NCBI RefSeq assembly: GCF_013085545.1
Contig: NZ_CP039543.1
Location: 558,001-622,000, forward strand
Reading direction: 5' to 3'
DNA from: Oceanidesulfovibrio marinus
Lineage (GTDB): Bacteria > Desulfobacterota > Desulfovibrionia > Desulfovibrionales > Desulfovibrionaceae
DNA length: 64,000 nucleotides
Part shown: positions 1 through 9,246 of the stretch, piece after piece
How positions within the stretch are numbered: position 1 is the stretch's first letter
How the letters are laid out: each line of letters starts with the position of its first letter
The notes under the pieces: generated by a model
Seen by the model: only the letters and a program-made list of their open reading frames with translations
The model's database searches: none
Told to the model about the DNA's origin: nothing
Program-made: the position numbers and the translations under genes

Positions 1-1138
1 CCACCTTGCGTACGCCCTGCAGTGGGTTGAGGTGCGTGACGGGCGAGGTTTCGGTAAGGCCGAAACCCTCCAGGATGCCGGCGCCGGTGAGCTCCTCGAA
101 CCGCTGAAGCGCCTCCACAGGCATGGGGGCCGAGCCGGAGATGCAGTACTTGAGCGAGGTCAGGTCGTACTCCGCCAGGTTCTTCTGGCGCATCAGCGCG
201 ATGTACACGGCCGGCGCGCCGGGAAAGACCGTGGGGTTGTGCCGGCGGATGGCTTCCAGCACGTCGATGGGCGCGAATCGCGGAAAGGGCAGCATGGCTG
301 CGCACACGGCCGTGGGCAGGGCGATGCACACCGTGAGCCCGTACACGTGGAAGTAGGGCAGCAGGCCGAGGAAGGTCTCTTTTTCCGGCTCCAGCCCGTG
401 GATTACGGCCACGCATTGCTCCACATTGCAGGCCAGGTTCGCGTGGCTGAGCATGGCGCCCTTGGGCCGGCCGGTGGTGCCGCCGGTGTACTGGATGCAG
501 GCCAGGGATTCTTCGGGATTGCCGACGCGGCCGCTTTCCCGGCGGCTGGTGCGCACCAGGTTTTTCCAGGGGATGAGGAAGCGGCCGTCGTACTCCGGCC
601 TGCGGAAGCCCTCGCGCCGGCGCGAGAGGGTGTAGAGCCAGCTCTTGGGAAAGGCCAGGCCATCGGCGATGGTAGTCAGGTAGATGCGTTCCAGCCCGAG
701 CCGGCCCGTCAGGGGCTTCACCTTGCTCCAGAGCCGTTGCAGGGTGACCATGAACCGCGCCCCGGAGTCTCCTACCTGGTGCAGGAGCTCGTGCTCCATG
801 GCCAGCGGGTTGACCATGACGAGCACGCCGCCGGCCTTGAGCACGCCCCAGAACGCGATGATGGTCTGGGGCAGGTTGGGCAGCATCACGGCAACGCGGT
901 CGCCCGGTCGGAGCCCGGCGTCCACAAGGCCTGCGGCCAGCCGTTCCGCCTTGTCTCGCAATGCCGCGTAAGTCAGGCGATAATTCTGAAAAATAAGCGC
1001 TGTATGACGCGGATTTTTACTGGCGGCCCGGTCCAGATACGAGTACAGAGGGGTGGTCTCGAAATCGAGGTGCTTCGGGACCTTGGCGTCATAGCTGGCG
1101 AACCAGGGCTTGGAGCTGTTGTTGTCGGTGTTGTCCAT
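1..1138 (-). CDS. Long-chain fatty-acid--CoA ligase (AMP-binding), 3' end cut off by the window
   Basis: The gene reads leftward from ATG at 1138 and runs off the left edge, so about 379 N-terminal residues are visible. This is an adenylate-forming enzyme that activates a carboxylic acid, probably a fatty acid, with ATP and loads it onto CoA. The P-loop-like AMP-binding motif YTGGTTGRPKGAMLSH is near residue 220. Further on, GFGLTETSPV is the usual acyl-adenylate A5 motif. The N-terminus (MDNTDNNSSKPW, then the FadD-like region with RLTYAALRDKAERLAAGL) starts with no leader. The neighbour at 1216 diverges, leaving a 77-nt promoter region. FadD-like is the best fit; the exact chain length cannot be told, and the C-terminal lysine domain is outside the window. 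Confidence 0.9.
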   Translation of the reverse strand, partial: MDNTDNNSSKPWFASYDAKVPKHLDFETTPLYSYLDRAASKNPRHTALIFQNYRLTYAALRDKAERLAAGLVDAGLRPGDRVAVMLPNLPQTIIAFWGVLKAGGVLVMVNPLAMEHELLHQVGDSGARFMVTLQRLWSKVKPLTGRLGLERIYLTTIADGLAFPKSWLYTLSRRREGFRRPEYDGRFLIPWKNLVRTSRRESGRVGNPEESLACIQYTGGTTGRPKGAMLSHANLACNVEQCVAVIHGLEPEKETFLGLLPYFHVYGLTVCIALPTAVCAAMLPFPRFAPIDVLEAIRRHNPTVFPGAPAVYIALMRQKNLAEYDLTSLKYCISGSAPMPVEALQRFEELTGAGILEGFGLTETSPVTHLNPLQGVRKV

Positions 1139-1215
1139 TGCTGAGACTTGTATCATAAATGCGTGCCGTTCTGCCTGGGGAAATCTTTGCTTTCGCCGGG
1201 ACGATGCGCTGAAAT

Positions 1216-1947
1216 ATGAAGGATGACGCAGGAATGCTCGACTGGCTTGACGGTGTGCTCTTCGCCCACCGCGGACTGCATGGCCCCAACAAACCCGAAA
1301 ACTCTATAGCCGCCGTGGACGCCGCCGTGTCCAAGGGCTACGGCATTGAGCTCGATCTGCAGCTGACGGCCGACGGCCGCGTCGCCGTGTTTCACGACGA
1401 CACCCTCAACCGCATGACCGGCAAGCCCGGAAGCATCGGGGATTACACAGCTGCCGAGCTCCAGCAGACGCAGCTCCGCGGGCTGGGCCAGCAGTCCATC
1501 CCTCTCCTCAACGCCGTGCTCGCCATGGTGCGCGGCAGGGTGCCGCTCTATCTGGAGCTCAAACCCGCCGGGCCGGTCGGCGCGCTGGAAGCCGCCGTGG
1601 CCGCGATGCTCTCGCGCTACAAGGGTCCGGTGCTGATCGCCTCGTTCCAGGGCCTGTCCCTCAACTGGATGGCCGAGCACGCGCCGCAACTGCCGCGCTG
1701 TCTGATCATCGGCACCTGTCCGCCCGGACCATTGGGCGAAGCGCAGCACCGTCGCGAACGCTGGCACTACAAGTTGAGCGCCCCGCACGCCGTGTCCGTG
1801 GATTGCGAATGCCAGCCGGACGCCTGGGTTGCGCGGCTCGGGCTCCAGGATGTCCCCCTCATTACCTGGACCCTGAAGACGCCAGCCGCCCTGGCCGCCG
1901 CCCGCACCTGGGCCAACGCCTACGTGTTCGAAGGCTTTTTGCCGTAG
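1216..1947 (+). CDS. Glycerophosphodiester phosphodiesterase (GDPD)
   Basis: A 243-residue soluble enzyme of the GDPD TIM-barrel family, which hydrolyses glycerophosphodiesters to glycerol-3-phosphate and an alcohol. It shows the family's metal and catalytic signatures: FAHRGLHG near the N-terminus, GYGIELDLQLT about 30 residues later, the HDDTLNRMTG general-acid motif, LYLELKP in the middle, and ITWTLKT near the C-terminus. No signal peptide is seen, so it is probably cytoplasmic (UgpQ-like) and recycles phospholipid head groups. The start is uncertain: ATG at 1216 lacks a clear ribosome site, while ATG at 1234 has AAGGA upstream and would drop six residues. A simple hairpin with a T-run follows at about 2010. 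Confidence 0.93.
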   Translation: MKDDAGMLDWLDGVLFAHRGLHGPNKPENSIAAVDAAVSKGYGIELDLQLTADGRVAVFHDDTLNRMTGKPGSIGDYTAAELQQTQLRGLGQQSIPLLNAVLAMVRGRVPLYLELKPAGPVGALEAAVAAMLSRYKGPVLIASFQGLSLNWMAEHAPQLPRCLIIGTCPPGPLGEAQHRRERWHYKLSAPHAVSVDCECQPDAWVARLGLQDVPLITWTLKTPAALAAARTWANAYVFEGFLP

Positions 1948-1960
1948 CGCAGGTTCTCTG

Positions 1961-2009
1961 GGGGACGCTGTCCCTAGAACCCTCTGCCAGGGGAACATTG
2001 TTCCCCTGG
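1961..2009. repeat. GC-rich double-hairpin intergenic repeat, copy 1
   Basis: A GGGGACGCTGTCCC-type hairpin is followed by a near-perfect 23-nt palindrome at 1987-2009 (CCAGGGGAACA mirrored around one base). The same arrangement and spacer wording recur at 8389-8470, so this is a dispersed intergenic element rather than a chance terminator. Confidence 0.75.
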
Positions 2010-2036
2010 ACCCCAAAAATGGGGTTTTGATTTTCT
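2010..2036 (+). terminator. Rho-independent terminator of the GDPD gene
   Basis: The stem ACCCCA / TGGGGT with loop AAAA at 2010-2025 is followed at once by TTTTGATTTT. It is on the plus strand, 63 nt after the GDPD stop codon. Confidence 0.7.
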
Positions 2037-2063
2037 TGATCGTAGATGGCGGTTGCCATGCGG

Positions 2064-2110
2064 CCAGGGAGCTTAGCTCCCTGGCGGGTGCCCGAGGGCA
2101 GAGCCCTCGG
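2064..2110. repeat. Two perfect hairpins between converging genes
   Basis: 2064-2084 is a perfect 10-bp palindrome (CCAGGGAGCT, one-base loop). 2092-2110 is a perfect 8-bp hairpin (CCGAGGGC, loop AGA). They lie 17 nt after the stop of the minus-strand phenylacetate-CoA ligase gene and resemble the hairpins at 8389-8470. They may end or stabilise the ligase mRNA; neither has a U-tract. Confidence 0.65.
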
Positions 2111-2127
2111 AACCCACAAGTAATTGC

Positions 2128-3429
2128 CTACTCGCCCCGCTGGTCGATCACGCGTTTGGCCTTGCCCACGCTGCGCTCGATGGACTGCGGCTCCACCAAC
2201 TTGACGGAGGCGGTCACGCCCAGGAACTCCTTGATGTTTTTCTGGAGCTCGCGTTCGCGGTGCTGCAGATTCTTGATCGCGTCCGAGAACATCTTCTCGT
2301 CCACTTCCACCTGCACTTCCATGGTGTCCAACGGGCCTTCGCGGCGCACGATGATCTGGTAGTGCGGGGTGAGGCCGGCGGTTTCCAGCAGCAGGCTTTC
2401 GATCTGCGAGGGGAAGACGTTGACCCCGCGGATGATGAGCATGTCGTCGGAGCGGCCCTTGATCCGGTCCATGCGCACGGTGGAGCGGCCGCAGACGCAC
2501 GGGGTGTAGTTCAGGCTGGAAAGATCCTTGGTGCGGTAGCGGATGAGCGGGATGCCTTCCTTGGTCAGCGTGGTGAAGACCAGCTCGCCTGTCTCGCCGG
2601 GGCCCATGGCCTTGCCGTTGGAAGGATCGATGATCTCCGGCAGGAAGTGGTCTTCGTAGATGTGCATGCCGCACTGTGCCTCGTGGCATTCCATGGAGAC
2701 GCCGGGGCCCATGACCTCGGAGAGGCCGTAGATGTTCACGGCCGTGATGCCCGTCTTGGCTTCGATGTCGCGGCGCATCTCGTCAGTCCAGGGCTCGGCC
2801 CCAAAAACGCCGATCTTGAGCGGCAGCTCCCTGAAGTCGATTCCCATTTCGCGCGCGGTCTCGTGCAGAAAGATCATGTACGACGGCGTGCAGCAGATGA
2901 CCGTGGGGCCGAAGTCCTTGAGCAGGGAGATCTGCCGGCGGGTGGCGCCGCCGGACACGGGCACCACGGTGGCGCCCAGCTTCTCCGCGCCGAAGTGCAC
3001 ACCCAGGCCGCCGGTGAACAGGCCGTAGCCGTAGGCGTTGTGGATGATGTCCCTGCGGGTGGCGCCGGCCATCATCAGGGAGCGGGCGATGCACTCGGCC
3101 CAGATGTCCAGGTCGCGCTGCGTGTAGCCCACCACGGTGGCGCGGCCGGTGGTGCCGCTGGAGGCGTGCAGCCGCACGATGTTTTCCTTGGGCACGGCGA
3201 ACATGCCGTAAGGGTAGTGGTTGCGCAGGTCCTGCTTCTCGGTAAAGGGGAGGTACTGCAGATCGTTCAGGCTGCGGATGTCCGCCGGGGTGATGCCCGC
3301 CTCGTCGAACTTTTTCTTGTAAAAGGGGACGCGAGCATACACGCGTTCGCAGAGGTCCTTGAGCCGGCGAAGCTGCAAGGCCTCCATGTCTTCGCGGGGG
3401 AGGGTCTCCTTGTCCACGTTGTAGATCAT
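2128..3429 (-). CDS. paaK: Phenylacetate-CoA ligase family protein
   Basis: A 433-residue AMP-forming ligase of the PaaK family, which activates phenylacetate or another aryl acid to its CoA thioester. Diagnostic features are [20 protein letters not shown] (the ATP-binding loop) near residue 100, the [17 protein letters not shown] stretch, and the [23 protein letters not shown] motif in the C-terminal AMP-binding domain. ATG at 3429 is chosen because AAGGAG precedes it by a few bases and [14 protein letters not shown] is the typical PaaK N-terminus; an upstream in-frame start would add 28 unlikely residues. In sulfate reducers and other anaerobes such enzymes often work beside indolepyruvate or aldehyde ferredoxin oxidoreductases, but none is adjacent here. 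Confidence 0.93.
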   Translation of the reverse strand: MIYNVDKETLPREDMEALQLRRLKDLCERVYARVPFYKKKFDEAGITPADIRSLNDLQYLPFTEKQDLRNHYPYGMFAVPKENIVRLHASSGTTGRATVVGYTQRDLDIWAECIARSLMMAGATRRDIIHNAYGYGLFTGGLGVHFGAEKLGATVVPVSGGATRRQISLLKDFGPTVICCTPSYMIFLHETAREMGIDFRELPLKIGVFGAEPWTDEMRRDIEAKTGITAVNIYGLSEVMGPGVSMECHEAQCGMHIYEDHFLPEIIDPSNGKAMGPGETGELVFTTLTKEGIPLIRYRTKDLSSLNYTPCVCGRSTVRMDRIKGRSDDMLIIRGVNVFPSQIESLLLETAGLTPHYQIIVRREGPLDTMEVQVEVDEKMFSDAIKNLQHRERELQKNIKEFLGVTASVKLVEPQSIERSVGKAKRVIDQRGE

Positions 3430-3545
3430 GTGAGGGCTCCTTGGCGTAATGTGGAAATCGGCCAACGTAAAAAGATTTCTGTCTGGATGCCCCACGGCGC
3501 GGCCCGCGGTCAAGAGCGGGGAGGCGGCGGGGCTGTTTTCATGGA

Positions 3546-5297
3546 TCAGGATGCGTCCGCCCGCTCCGCTCCGGTTGTCTGCTCCAGGTCGTTCAGTCGG
3601 GTGAGCTCGCCGGAGAGGTTCTTGCCGATGTCCTCGTGGCGGTCGTTCAGCTCTGCGAGGCGTTCCTCCTGCCCGGCCACGTGGGCAAAGAGCGGCTCGA
3701 AGGCACGTTCGAGGTCCTGGTAGACCGTCTCCACTTCGGCGGTCAGGCGTTCGCGCAGCTCCTCCTCCAGACGCCCCCGGCCTTTTTCAAAGGACTCCCG
3801 GAAGGCGCGGATCGCGCCGCGGCGTTTGAAGGCGATGGCGTTGAGGGCGATGATCGCGCCGGCCGTGGTCACCAGTCCGCCGGTCACGTCGAAGACCACG
3901 GCGTGGGCCGAGCCGGCCACGATGGCGCCCACAGCGGTGATGAAGCCGCCCACCACAGTGCGGTCGCCCAGCTTGCGCAGCTCGTCCGGGGAGAGCGCCC
4001 TGGTGGCCGCCGGCTTTTCCCGCAGCCGGAAGACGTTGTCCGTCACCTGGCGCACCACGGCCAGCCGGCTGGCGGTCACGTCATGGGACTTCACCCCGGA
4101 CGGCACGCGGTGGGCCGAGCGTTCCAGCTGGCCCAGGAGGCCGTCCACCACCGTGCCCATGCCCGAGGCCAGGTCGTTGGCCGCGCGGTTGGTGATGATC
4201 TCCATCTCCTTGCCGAAGCGTTCCTCGAAGCGGCGGTTGATGTCCTCCAGCCAGCGTTGCAGGCTGTTCTTGCGGCCGGTGATGGCCTTGAAGGAGTTGG
4301 CGATCAGGCTGCCCAGGCCGAGCCCTTCCTCGAACTCGCCAATGGACTCGGCCGCCTCGCGGTCGTACGCGGCCAGGCTCTTGTCCACGATGGCGTCCAG
4401 GTCCGCCAGGGAGCCTTTCTCGCCCAGGGCCAGATACTCCAGCACCAGGGCCTGCTCCTTGCGGTCCTGCTCCAGCGCCTCGCGCTGGCGGGCAAGCTCC
4501 GCCCCCAGCAGCTCGTGCGCGTGGTTGGCCGTGTCCAGCAGGGAACGCATCTTCAACAGATAGTGGCGGCCGCCGGTGACGGTCTCGCGGATGGTCCGCC
4601 AGATCGCATCCATGCCGCCGGCCTCGGGGTTGTCGCGCGATTCCTGCGCCGACACGGCAAAGATGCGCGGCGAGTCCACCCCGCGCTCGGCAGCCAGCTC
4701 CTGCACGCGCCTGGTGTTGATCTCCAGCTCGCGCTCCGTGGCGCGGTCCGACTGCTGGAGCACGAACACGATCTTCTTGTGCCAGTCGCGGTGCACGAAG
4801 TTGAAGAACTCCCACGCCGTCTTGGTGTAGGGGTTGATGGCCGGAAAGACGAAGATCACCAGGTCGGCGCGGGGGATGAATCCTTCCGTGACCTCCTGGT
4901 GATGGGCGAGCAGGGTGTTGGTGCCGGGCGTGTCCACAATGGCGATGTCGCGCAGGATGGCAGCCGGCCGGCCGATCTCGCGCAGGGCCTGGGAGATGCT
5001 CCGCTCGTATGGCTCGTCACTGTAGACGATCTTCTGGATGGCGTCGGTGCATGGGTCCGGCGCCACGGCGCAGACATCGTCCTGCAACAGGGCGTTGATA
5101 AAGCTGGATTTGCCCGCCTTGACCTCGCCCACCACGACGAAGAGGAATGGTTCGTTGATGGAGGTGACCAGGTCGCGCGCCGCTTCCTTGGCGTTGACCT
5201 CGCCGACCTCGGCGGCCAGCTCGTGGAGCGTGGAAAAGAGGATGAGCGCCGATTCCTTGAACCGGCCGTAGCGTTCCTCCATGATTTTCGGCTGCAT
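3546..5297 (-). CDS. Dynamin-like GTPase
   Basis: A 583-residue bacterial dynamin-superfamily protein, expected to bind and reshape membranes using GTP. The G domain comes first: G1 is [15 protein letters not shown] near residue 58, G3 is DTPGTN about 80 residues later, and the G4 position reads LQQSD instead of the usual TKxD/NKxD. A long helical stalk follows. Two hydrophobic stretches at about residues 440-490 ([20 protein letters not shown] and [16 protein letters not shown]) look like the membrane-inserting paddle. The C-terminus is again helical and acidic. ATG at 5297 is preceded by a GGGGAG ribosome site; a longer frame begins at 5351. It stands alone; bacterial dynamins often come in pairs, and no partner is adjacent. 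Confidence 0.87.
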   Translation of the reverse strand: MQPKIMEERYGRFKESALILFSTLHELAAEVGEVNAKEAARDLVTSINEPFLFVVVGEVKAGKSSFINALLQDDVCAVAPDPCTDAIQKIVYSDEPYERSISQALREIGRPAAILRDIAIVDTPGTNTLLAHHQEVTEGFIPRADLVIFVFPAINPYTKTAWEFFNFVHRDWHKKIVFVLQQSDRATERELEINTRRVQELAAERGVDSPRIFAVSAQESRDNPEAGGMDAIWRTIRETVTGGRHYLLKMRSLLDTANHAHELLGAELARQREALEQDRKEQALVLEYLALGEKGSLADLDAIVDKSLAAYDREAAESIGEFEEGLGLGSLIANSFKAITGRKNSLQRWLEDINRRFEERFGKEMEIITNRAANDLASGMGTVVDGLLGQLERSAHRVPSGVKSHDVTASRLAVVRQVTDNVFRLREKPAATRALSPDELRKLGDRTVVGGFITAVGAIVAGSAHAVVFDVTGGLVTTAGAIIALNAIAFKRRGAIRAFRESFEKGRGRLEEELRERLTAEVETVYQDLERAFEPLFAHVAGQEERLAELNDRHEDIGKNLSGELTRLNDLEQTTGAERADAS

Positions 5298-5441
5298 GCA
5301 ATGGCTCCCCAGAAAGTATGAATGCGACGTCATAGCACGAGGCGCGGGCAAAGAGCAAAAACGAATAGCAGTCCGTCTCCCGAAGACGGGCCGTCACGGC
5401 CAAGCGTTGCCAGTATTCCATGAATCTCGTAAAAGGTGTGG

Positions 5442-6050
5442 ATGAGCAACTTCACAGATTTGCACAGCTTGGTGGCGCACGCCCGCACGGTGCGCCGGTT
5501 CCGCGAGTCCGCCCCGGTCTCCATGCAGATTCTGGAGGACCTCGTGTCCATCGCCCGGCTCACGCCCTCTGCCGGTAACTTCCAGCCGCTCAAGTACGTG
5601 CTGTCCAACGATCCGCTGACCAATGCGCGGATCTTCGACTGCCTGGGCTGGGCCGCCTATCTGAAGGATTGGCCCGGACCGGCCGAAGGCGAGCGCCCGG
5701 CCGCGTACGTCGTTGTTCTGGGCGATGCGGAGATTGCCAAAAAGGTGGAGTGGGACCACGGCATCGCCGCCCTGGCCCTGCAGCTGGGCGCGGCCGAGCA
5801 GGGGCTCGGCGCATGTATCCTGGCGTCGGTGCAGCGCAAAAAGCTCGCCACGGTCCTGGCCCTGCCGGAACATCTCTCCATCCTTCTGGTCGTCGCCCTG
5901 GGTGAGCCGGCCGAGGACGTCGTTGTCGAGGGCCTTGCCGCGGATCGCTCCATCAAGTACTACCGCGACGGCGAGGGCGTGCACCACGTGCCGAAACGTC
6001 CCCTCGACGAGCTCGTATACGCGCGCTACCAACCCACTGAACACCGCTAG
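5442..6050 (+). CDS. Nitroreductase family protein
   Basis: A 202-residue FMN-dependent oxidoreductase of the nitroreductase fold. The N-terminal RTVRRFRESAPVS followed by LTPSAGNFQPLKYV is the classic FMN phosphate-binding region. The GIAALALQLGAAEQGLGACIL helix is the dimer-interface helix, and the VVALGEPAE strand is conserved too. Substrate cannot be predicted; flavin reduction or quinone/nitro compound reduction is typical. ATG at 5442 is chosen because AAAAGG lies five bases upstream; a GTG at 5436 would overlap that site. It is the first of a plus-strand run leading into rsfS. Confidence 0.9.
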   Translation: MSNFTDLHSLVAHARTVRRFRESAPVSMQILEDLVSIARLTPSAGNFQPLKYVLSNDPLTNARIFDCLGWAAYLKDWPGPAEGERPAAYVVVLGDAEIAKKVEWDHGIAALALQLGAAEQGLGACILASVQRKKLATVLALPEHLSILLVVALGEPAEDVVVEGLAADRSIKYYRDGEGVHHVPKRPLDELVYARYQPTEHR

Positions 6051-6083
6051 ACCGCACCTATAAAGGATGCAATCGATACAATT

Positions 6084-6515
6084 ATGGCTTTGATTCTACC
6101 CGACAAAAAGTTTTCCCAGATTCCCACGGCAGAGAAGGTCCGCCTGGTGGCGGCCAAGCTGCACGAGAAACAGGGTCGCGAGATCGTGGCGCTGGATCTC
6201 TCCCGCCAGCCCACACCCACCGAAGCCGCCGTGCTGGTGACCGGCACCTCCGCACGCCACGCCAAGGCCCTGGCCGACGCCGTGCTGGACATGTGCCGCG
6301 AGCAGAATATCGAGTACCTCGGCATGGAAGGGTACAAGGGTGGGTTGTGGATCCTCATGGATCTCAACGACATCCTTGTCCATATCTTCCAGGGTGAGGG
6401 ACGCTCCCTCTTCAACCTCGAAGGTTTGTGGGCCGGCGCCGGACGCCTGGATACGGGCGTTGCCGCCGAGGAGGTGCCCGCATCGGATGACGACTTCGAG
6501 GACGAGGAGGAGTGA
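6084..6515 (+). CDS. rsfS: Ribosomal silencing factor RsfS
   Basis: A 143-residue protein of the RsfS/Iojap family, which binds ribosomal protein L14 on the 50S subunit and blocks subunit joining under starvation. The family core is clear: IVALDLSRQPTPTEAAVLVTG, SARHAKALADAV, then the GYKGGLWILMDLNDILVHIF stretch with the conserved aspartates, and YHIF-like ending before GEGRSLFNLEGLW. The C-terminal tail is strongly acidic (ASDDDFEDEEE). Its TGA overlaps the ATG of gpmI, so the two are translationally coupled, tying ribosome control to glycolysis. Confidence 0.95.
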   Translation: MALILPDKKFSQIPTAEKVRLVAAKLHEKQGREIVALDLSRQPTPTEAAVLVTGTSARHAKALADAVLDMCREQNIEYLGMEGYKGGLWILMDLNDILVHIFQGEGRSLFNLEGLWAGAGRLDTGVAAEEVPASDDDFEDEEE

Positions 6516-8083
6516 TGCCCGCCGACGGTCCCCGCCCAACTCTGCTCCTCATACTCGACGGCTGGGGCGAGGCCCCGGACACCCAAGGCAATGCCTGCAC
6601 CCGCGCCGACACACCGGCGCTGGATCGCCTGCTGGCCCAGTGGCCCTCCACCTCGCTCACGTGCTCCGGCCGCGCTGTGGGCCTGCCGGACGGCTTCATG
6701 GGCAACTCCGAGGTCGGCCACATGAACATCGGCGCCGGCCGCGTGATCATGCAGGACATGCTCCGCATCGACGTGGCCATCGAGGAAAACACCCTGGCAG
6801 AGCGCCAGGCCCTGGCCGATATCATCGCCAAAACAAAAGAATCCGGCGGCACGCTCCACCTCATGGGCCTGCTCTCCGACGGCGGCGTGCACAGCCACCT
6901 CCGCCATCTGGAAGCCCTGCTGGAGCTCTGCGCCGACGCGCACGTGGACGTGGTGGTGCACACCTGGATGGACGGCCGCGACACGCCGCCCAGGTCCGGC
7001 GCCGGCTATATGGAGCAGCTCCAGGGAATTTTCGAACGCCTGGGCGTTGGCCGCGTGGGCGTTATCTCCGGCCGCTACTACGCCATGGACCGCGACAAAC
7101 GCTGGGACCGCGTGGCCCTGGCCTACAAGGCGCTGACGCAAGGGCAGGGCGAAGCTGTTCAGAATCCTGTACAAGCGGTCAAAGACGCCTACGCCGCCGG
7201 CGAGACCGACGAGTTCATCAAGCCGCGCATCATGGTGGACGCTGACGGCACTCCGCAAGGCATCGTCAAGGACGGCGACGGTGTGTTCTTCTTCAACTTC
7301 CGCGCCGACCGCGCCCGCGAGCTCTCCCTGGCCTTCAACGATCCGGACTTCACAGGTTTCGAGCGCGGCGTCGTCCCGAGCCTCGTCGGCTACGCCACCA
7401 TGACCGAGTACTCGGCCGAGCTTGCCGGCCTGGGCGTACCGGCCGCCTTTCCGCCGGAGTCCTACAACGAAGTCATGGGCGAGATCGTTTCCGGCATGGG
7501 CCTCAAGCAGCTGCGCATCGCCGAGACCGAGAAATACGCCCACGTCACCTACTTTTTCAACTGCGGCCGCGAAGAGCCCTTCGCGGGCGAGGACCGCATC
7601 CTGGTGCCGTCGCCGCGCGACGTGGACACCTACGACCAGAAGCCCGAGATGAGCTGCGCCGAGGTTACCACCAAGTGCGTGGATGCCTGGAACAGCGGGC
7701 AGTACAGCCTCGTGGTCTGCAACCTGGCCAACCTCGATATGGTGGGCCACACCGGCATTATCCCGGCGGCCATCCAGGCGTGCGAGGCCGTAGACGGCTG
7801 CGTGGACACGCTCCTCAAGGCCGTCATCGACTCCGGCGGCCAGGCCATCGTCACCGCCGACCACGGCAATGCCGAGGAAATGCTCGACATCCACGGCGAG
7901 GTGCAGACCGCGCACTCCACCAACACCGTGCCGTGCGTGCTCGTGTCGCCCGGCCTCGACGGCGTGACGCTGCGCGAGGGCAAGCTGGGCGACATCGCGC
8001 CGACCATCCTCGACCTCTGGGGCGCGGACAAGCCCCAACCAATGACAGGAGAAACCCTCCTCGTGAAGGGTACAACCATATGA
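6515..8083 (+). CDS. gpmI: 2,3-bisphosphoglycerate-independent phosphoglycerate mutase
   Basis: A 522-residue cytoplasmic enzyme that interconverts 3- and 2-phosphoglycerate using two manganese ions. The alkaline-phosphatase fold is intact: LLLILDGWG gives the first metal aspartate (Asp15), GFMGNSEVGHMNIGAG contains the phosphorylated Ser65, WMDGRDTPP is the substrate loop, and NLANLDMVGHTG and TADHGNAEEM supply the second metal site. Length is normal for the family. The start at 6515 (TGATG overlap with rsfS, GAGGAGGAG upstream) is preferred over a GTG three bases earlier. Its own stop overlaps the next ATG. Confidence 0.97.
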   Translation: MPADGPRPTLLLILDGWGEAPDTQGNACTRADTPALDRLLAQWPSTSLTCSGRAVGLPDGFMGNSEVGHMNIGAGRVIMQDMLRIDVAIEENTLAERQALADIIAKTKESGGTLHLMGLLSDGGVHSHLRHLEALLELCADAHVDVVVHTWMDGRDTPPRSGAGYMEQLQGIFERLGVGRVGVISGRYYAMDRDKRWDRVALAYKALTQGQGEAVQNPVQAVKDAYAAGETDEFIKPRIMVDADGTPQGIVKDGDGVFFFNFRADRARELSLAFNDPDFTGFERGVVPSLVGYATMTEYSAELAGLGVPAAFPPESYNEVMGEIVSGMGLKQLRIAETEKYAHVTYFFNCGREEPFAGEDRILVPSPRDVDTYDQKPEMSCAEVTTKCVDAWNSGQYSLVVCNLANLDMVGHTGIIPAAIQACEAVDGCVDTLLKAVIDSGGQAIVTADHGNAEEMLDIHGEVQTAHSTNTVPCVLVSPGLDGVTLREGKLGDIAPTILDLWGADKPQPMTGETLLVKGTTI

Positions 8084-8322
8084 AAAAGAACGATAAGCCG
8101 CTGACGCCGGTCAAACCGAGCTCCATGGAGCTCGTCTTCTTCTACCCCTGCCCGTTCTGCCAACGCCAGGTGCCGCTCATCGGCCCCACGCAACCCACCA
8201 TGGCCCAGTGCGACGCCTGCAAAGGCCACTTTCCCATCGTGCCCGTGGACGACAAGTCCATCCAGTTTGTCAAGATCATGCTCGCCAACGGCCGCGCCGG
8301 CGTTGATCCTGATTTTCTTTGA
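8080..8322 (+). CDS. Small zinc-ribbon protein
   Basis: An 80-residue basic-to-neutral protein whose ATG overlaps the gpmI stop (ATGA), so it is coupled to gpmI. It carries two CxxC pairs, CPFC near residue 24 and CDAC near residue 46, spaced as in a zinc ribbon, with PLIGPTQPTMAQ between them. No enzyme motif is seen. The ribbon and the operon suggest an RNA, ribosome or protein-binding role, but this is inference. A hairpin terminator follows directly. Confidence 0.8.
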   Translation: MKKNDKPLTPVKPSSMELVFFYPCPFCQRQVPLIGPTQPTMAQCDACKGHFPIVPVDDKSIQFVKIMLANGRAGVDPDFL

Positions 8323-8347
8323 TGTTTATAATTCCTTCAGCGTAGAG

Positions 8348-8376
8348 AAGCCCTGTCGAAAACCGGCAGGGCTTTG
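8348..8376 (+). terminator. Terminator-like hairpin after the rsfS-gpmI operon
   Basis: An 11-bp stem (AAGCCCTGTCG / CGGCAGGGCTT, one G-U pair) with loop AAAAC starts 26 nt after the last stop codon. The U-tract is short (TTTG), so termination may be partial. Confidence 0.7.
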
Positions 8377-8388
8377 TCATTATGGTAT

Positions 8389-8470
8389 GGGGGACGCTGT
8401 CCCCCGCGCCCCCTGCCGGGGACCAGTAGTCCCCGGCCCCCGATTCTGGGTCCAGGGAGCAATGCTCCCT
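8389..8470. repeat. GC-rich multi-hairpin intergenic repeat, copy 2
   Basis: Three hairpins in a row: GGGGGAC/GTCCCCC (8389-8405), CCGGGGAC/GTCCCCGG (8416-8436) and AGGGAGC/GCTCCCT (8454-8470). The first two match copy 1 at 1961-2009 in order and wording, and the third matches the hairpin at 2064. It lies between converging genes. Confidence 0.75.
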
Positions 8471-8481
8471 TCAGAGTAATG

Positions 8482-9246
8482 TCATATGCTGTTTGGCCTG
8501 ATCCAAATCCAGCCCTCCTTCTTCGCCGCCTCCATCAGTTCCTCAGGCGGCGCCAATGTCAGGCCACGCTGAAAATCCATGCCGGCCACGAGGCAGAGCG
8601 TCGAGTCCAGGGCGTGCTCGGTAGTCAGGGCTGTGTCGCGTAAGGTGTCGGGGATGTGAAGCTCGTCGGCCAGGCCGTCCAGCACCTGCTCGCGTTTGGC
8701 GCGGTCCTTCTTGTAACCGGGTTGGAGCAGGCCGCGACAGGTAAGCACGGCGGCCGGGTAAGTCTCCAGGGCGGCGCAGCCATCATGCTCGCCGAGCGGC
8801 TCCCAACCCAGGGGGATGGGCTGATTGGTGGCTTCGCGCAGGGACTCCAGCAGACCCAGAGCGGCGCGCGCCGTGCGGGCGATGAAGTTCGCGCCTACCT
8901 CCAGCGGCCGTTTGCCAAGCACCTGCCGGACGAAGCGGTCCGTTTCCCGCGCAAAGAGCTGATCGGCCGGGGATGCCAGCGGTCCGCCGGCGGTATGGGC
9001 GGCGAGCTCCACCCCAAGCGCCTGCGGCCAGCCCAGCGGCGCGTCCAGGCAGAGCAGACAGGGGCCGGCGCTGGTGCGTATGGCCTGACCGACGCGGTCA
9101 ACAATGGTTTCCCGGCTCTGGCCCGAAAAAACCCCGGTCACCCGCACGCCGTTTCCGGCAAGGGTTCCAAAAGAAACGCCCACATTGCGCGGGTCGGCGG
9201 CGCAGTCGATGCCGACGAGCAGCACCGGTCCGTCAGGCGCCTGCAA
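8482..9246 (-). CDS. DUF429 domain protein
   Basis: A 254-residue protein of the DUF429 family, predicted to have an RNase H-like fold. The N-terminal LLVGIDCAADPRNVGVSFG holds the conserved aspartate after a beta strand, LLCLDAPLGWP supplies a second acidic strand, and HALDSTLCLVAG near the C-terminus a third; FARETDRFVRQ and ETYPAAVL are other family patches. The molecular role of the family is unknown. The start is unclear: TTG at 9246 overlaps the sixA stop by 14 nt, and GTG at 9225 is an alternative just after that stop. It is co-transcribed behind sixA. Confidence 0.8.
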   Translation of the reverse strand: MQAPDGPVLLVGIDCAADPRNVGVSFGTLAGNGVRVTGVFSGQSRETIVDRVGQAIRTSAGPCLLCLDAPLGWPQALGVELAAHTAGGPLASPADQLFARETDRFVRQVLGKRPLEVGANFIARTARAALGLLESLREATNQPIPLGWEPLGEHDGCAALETYPAAVLTCRGLLQPGYKKDRAKREQVLDGLADELHIPDTLRDTALTTEHALDSTLCLVAGMDFQRGLTLAPPEELMEAAKKEGWIWIRPNSI

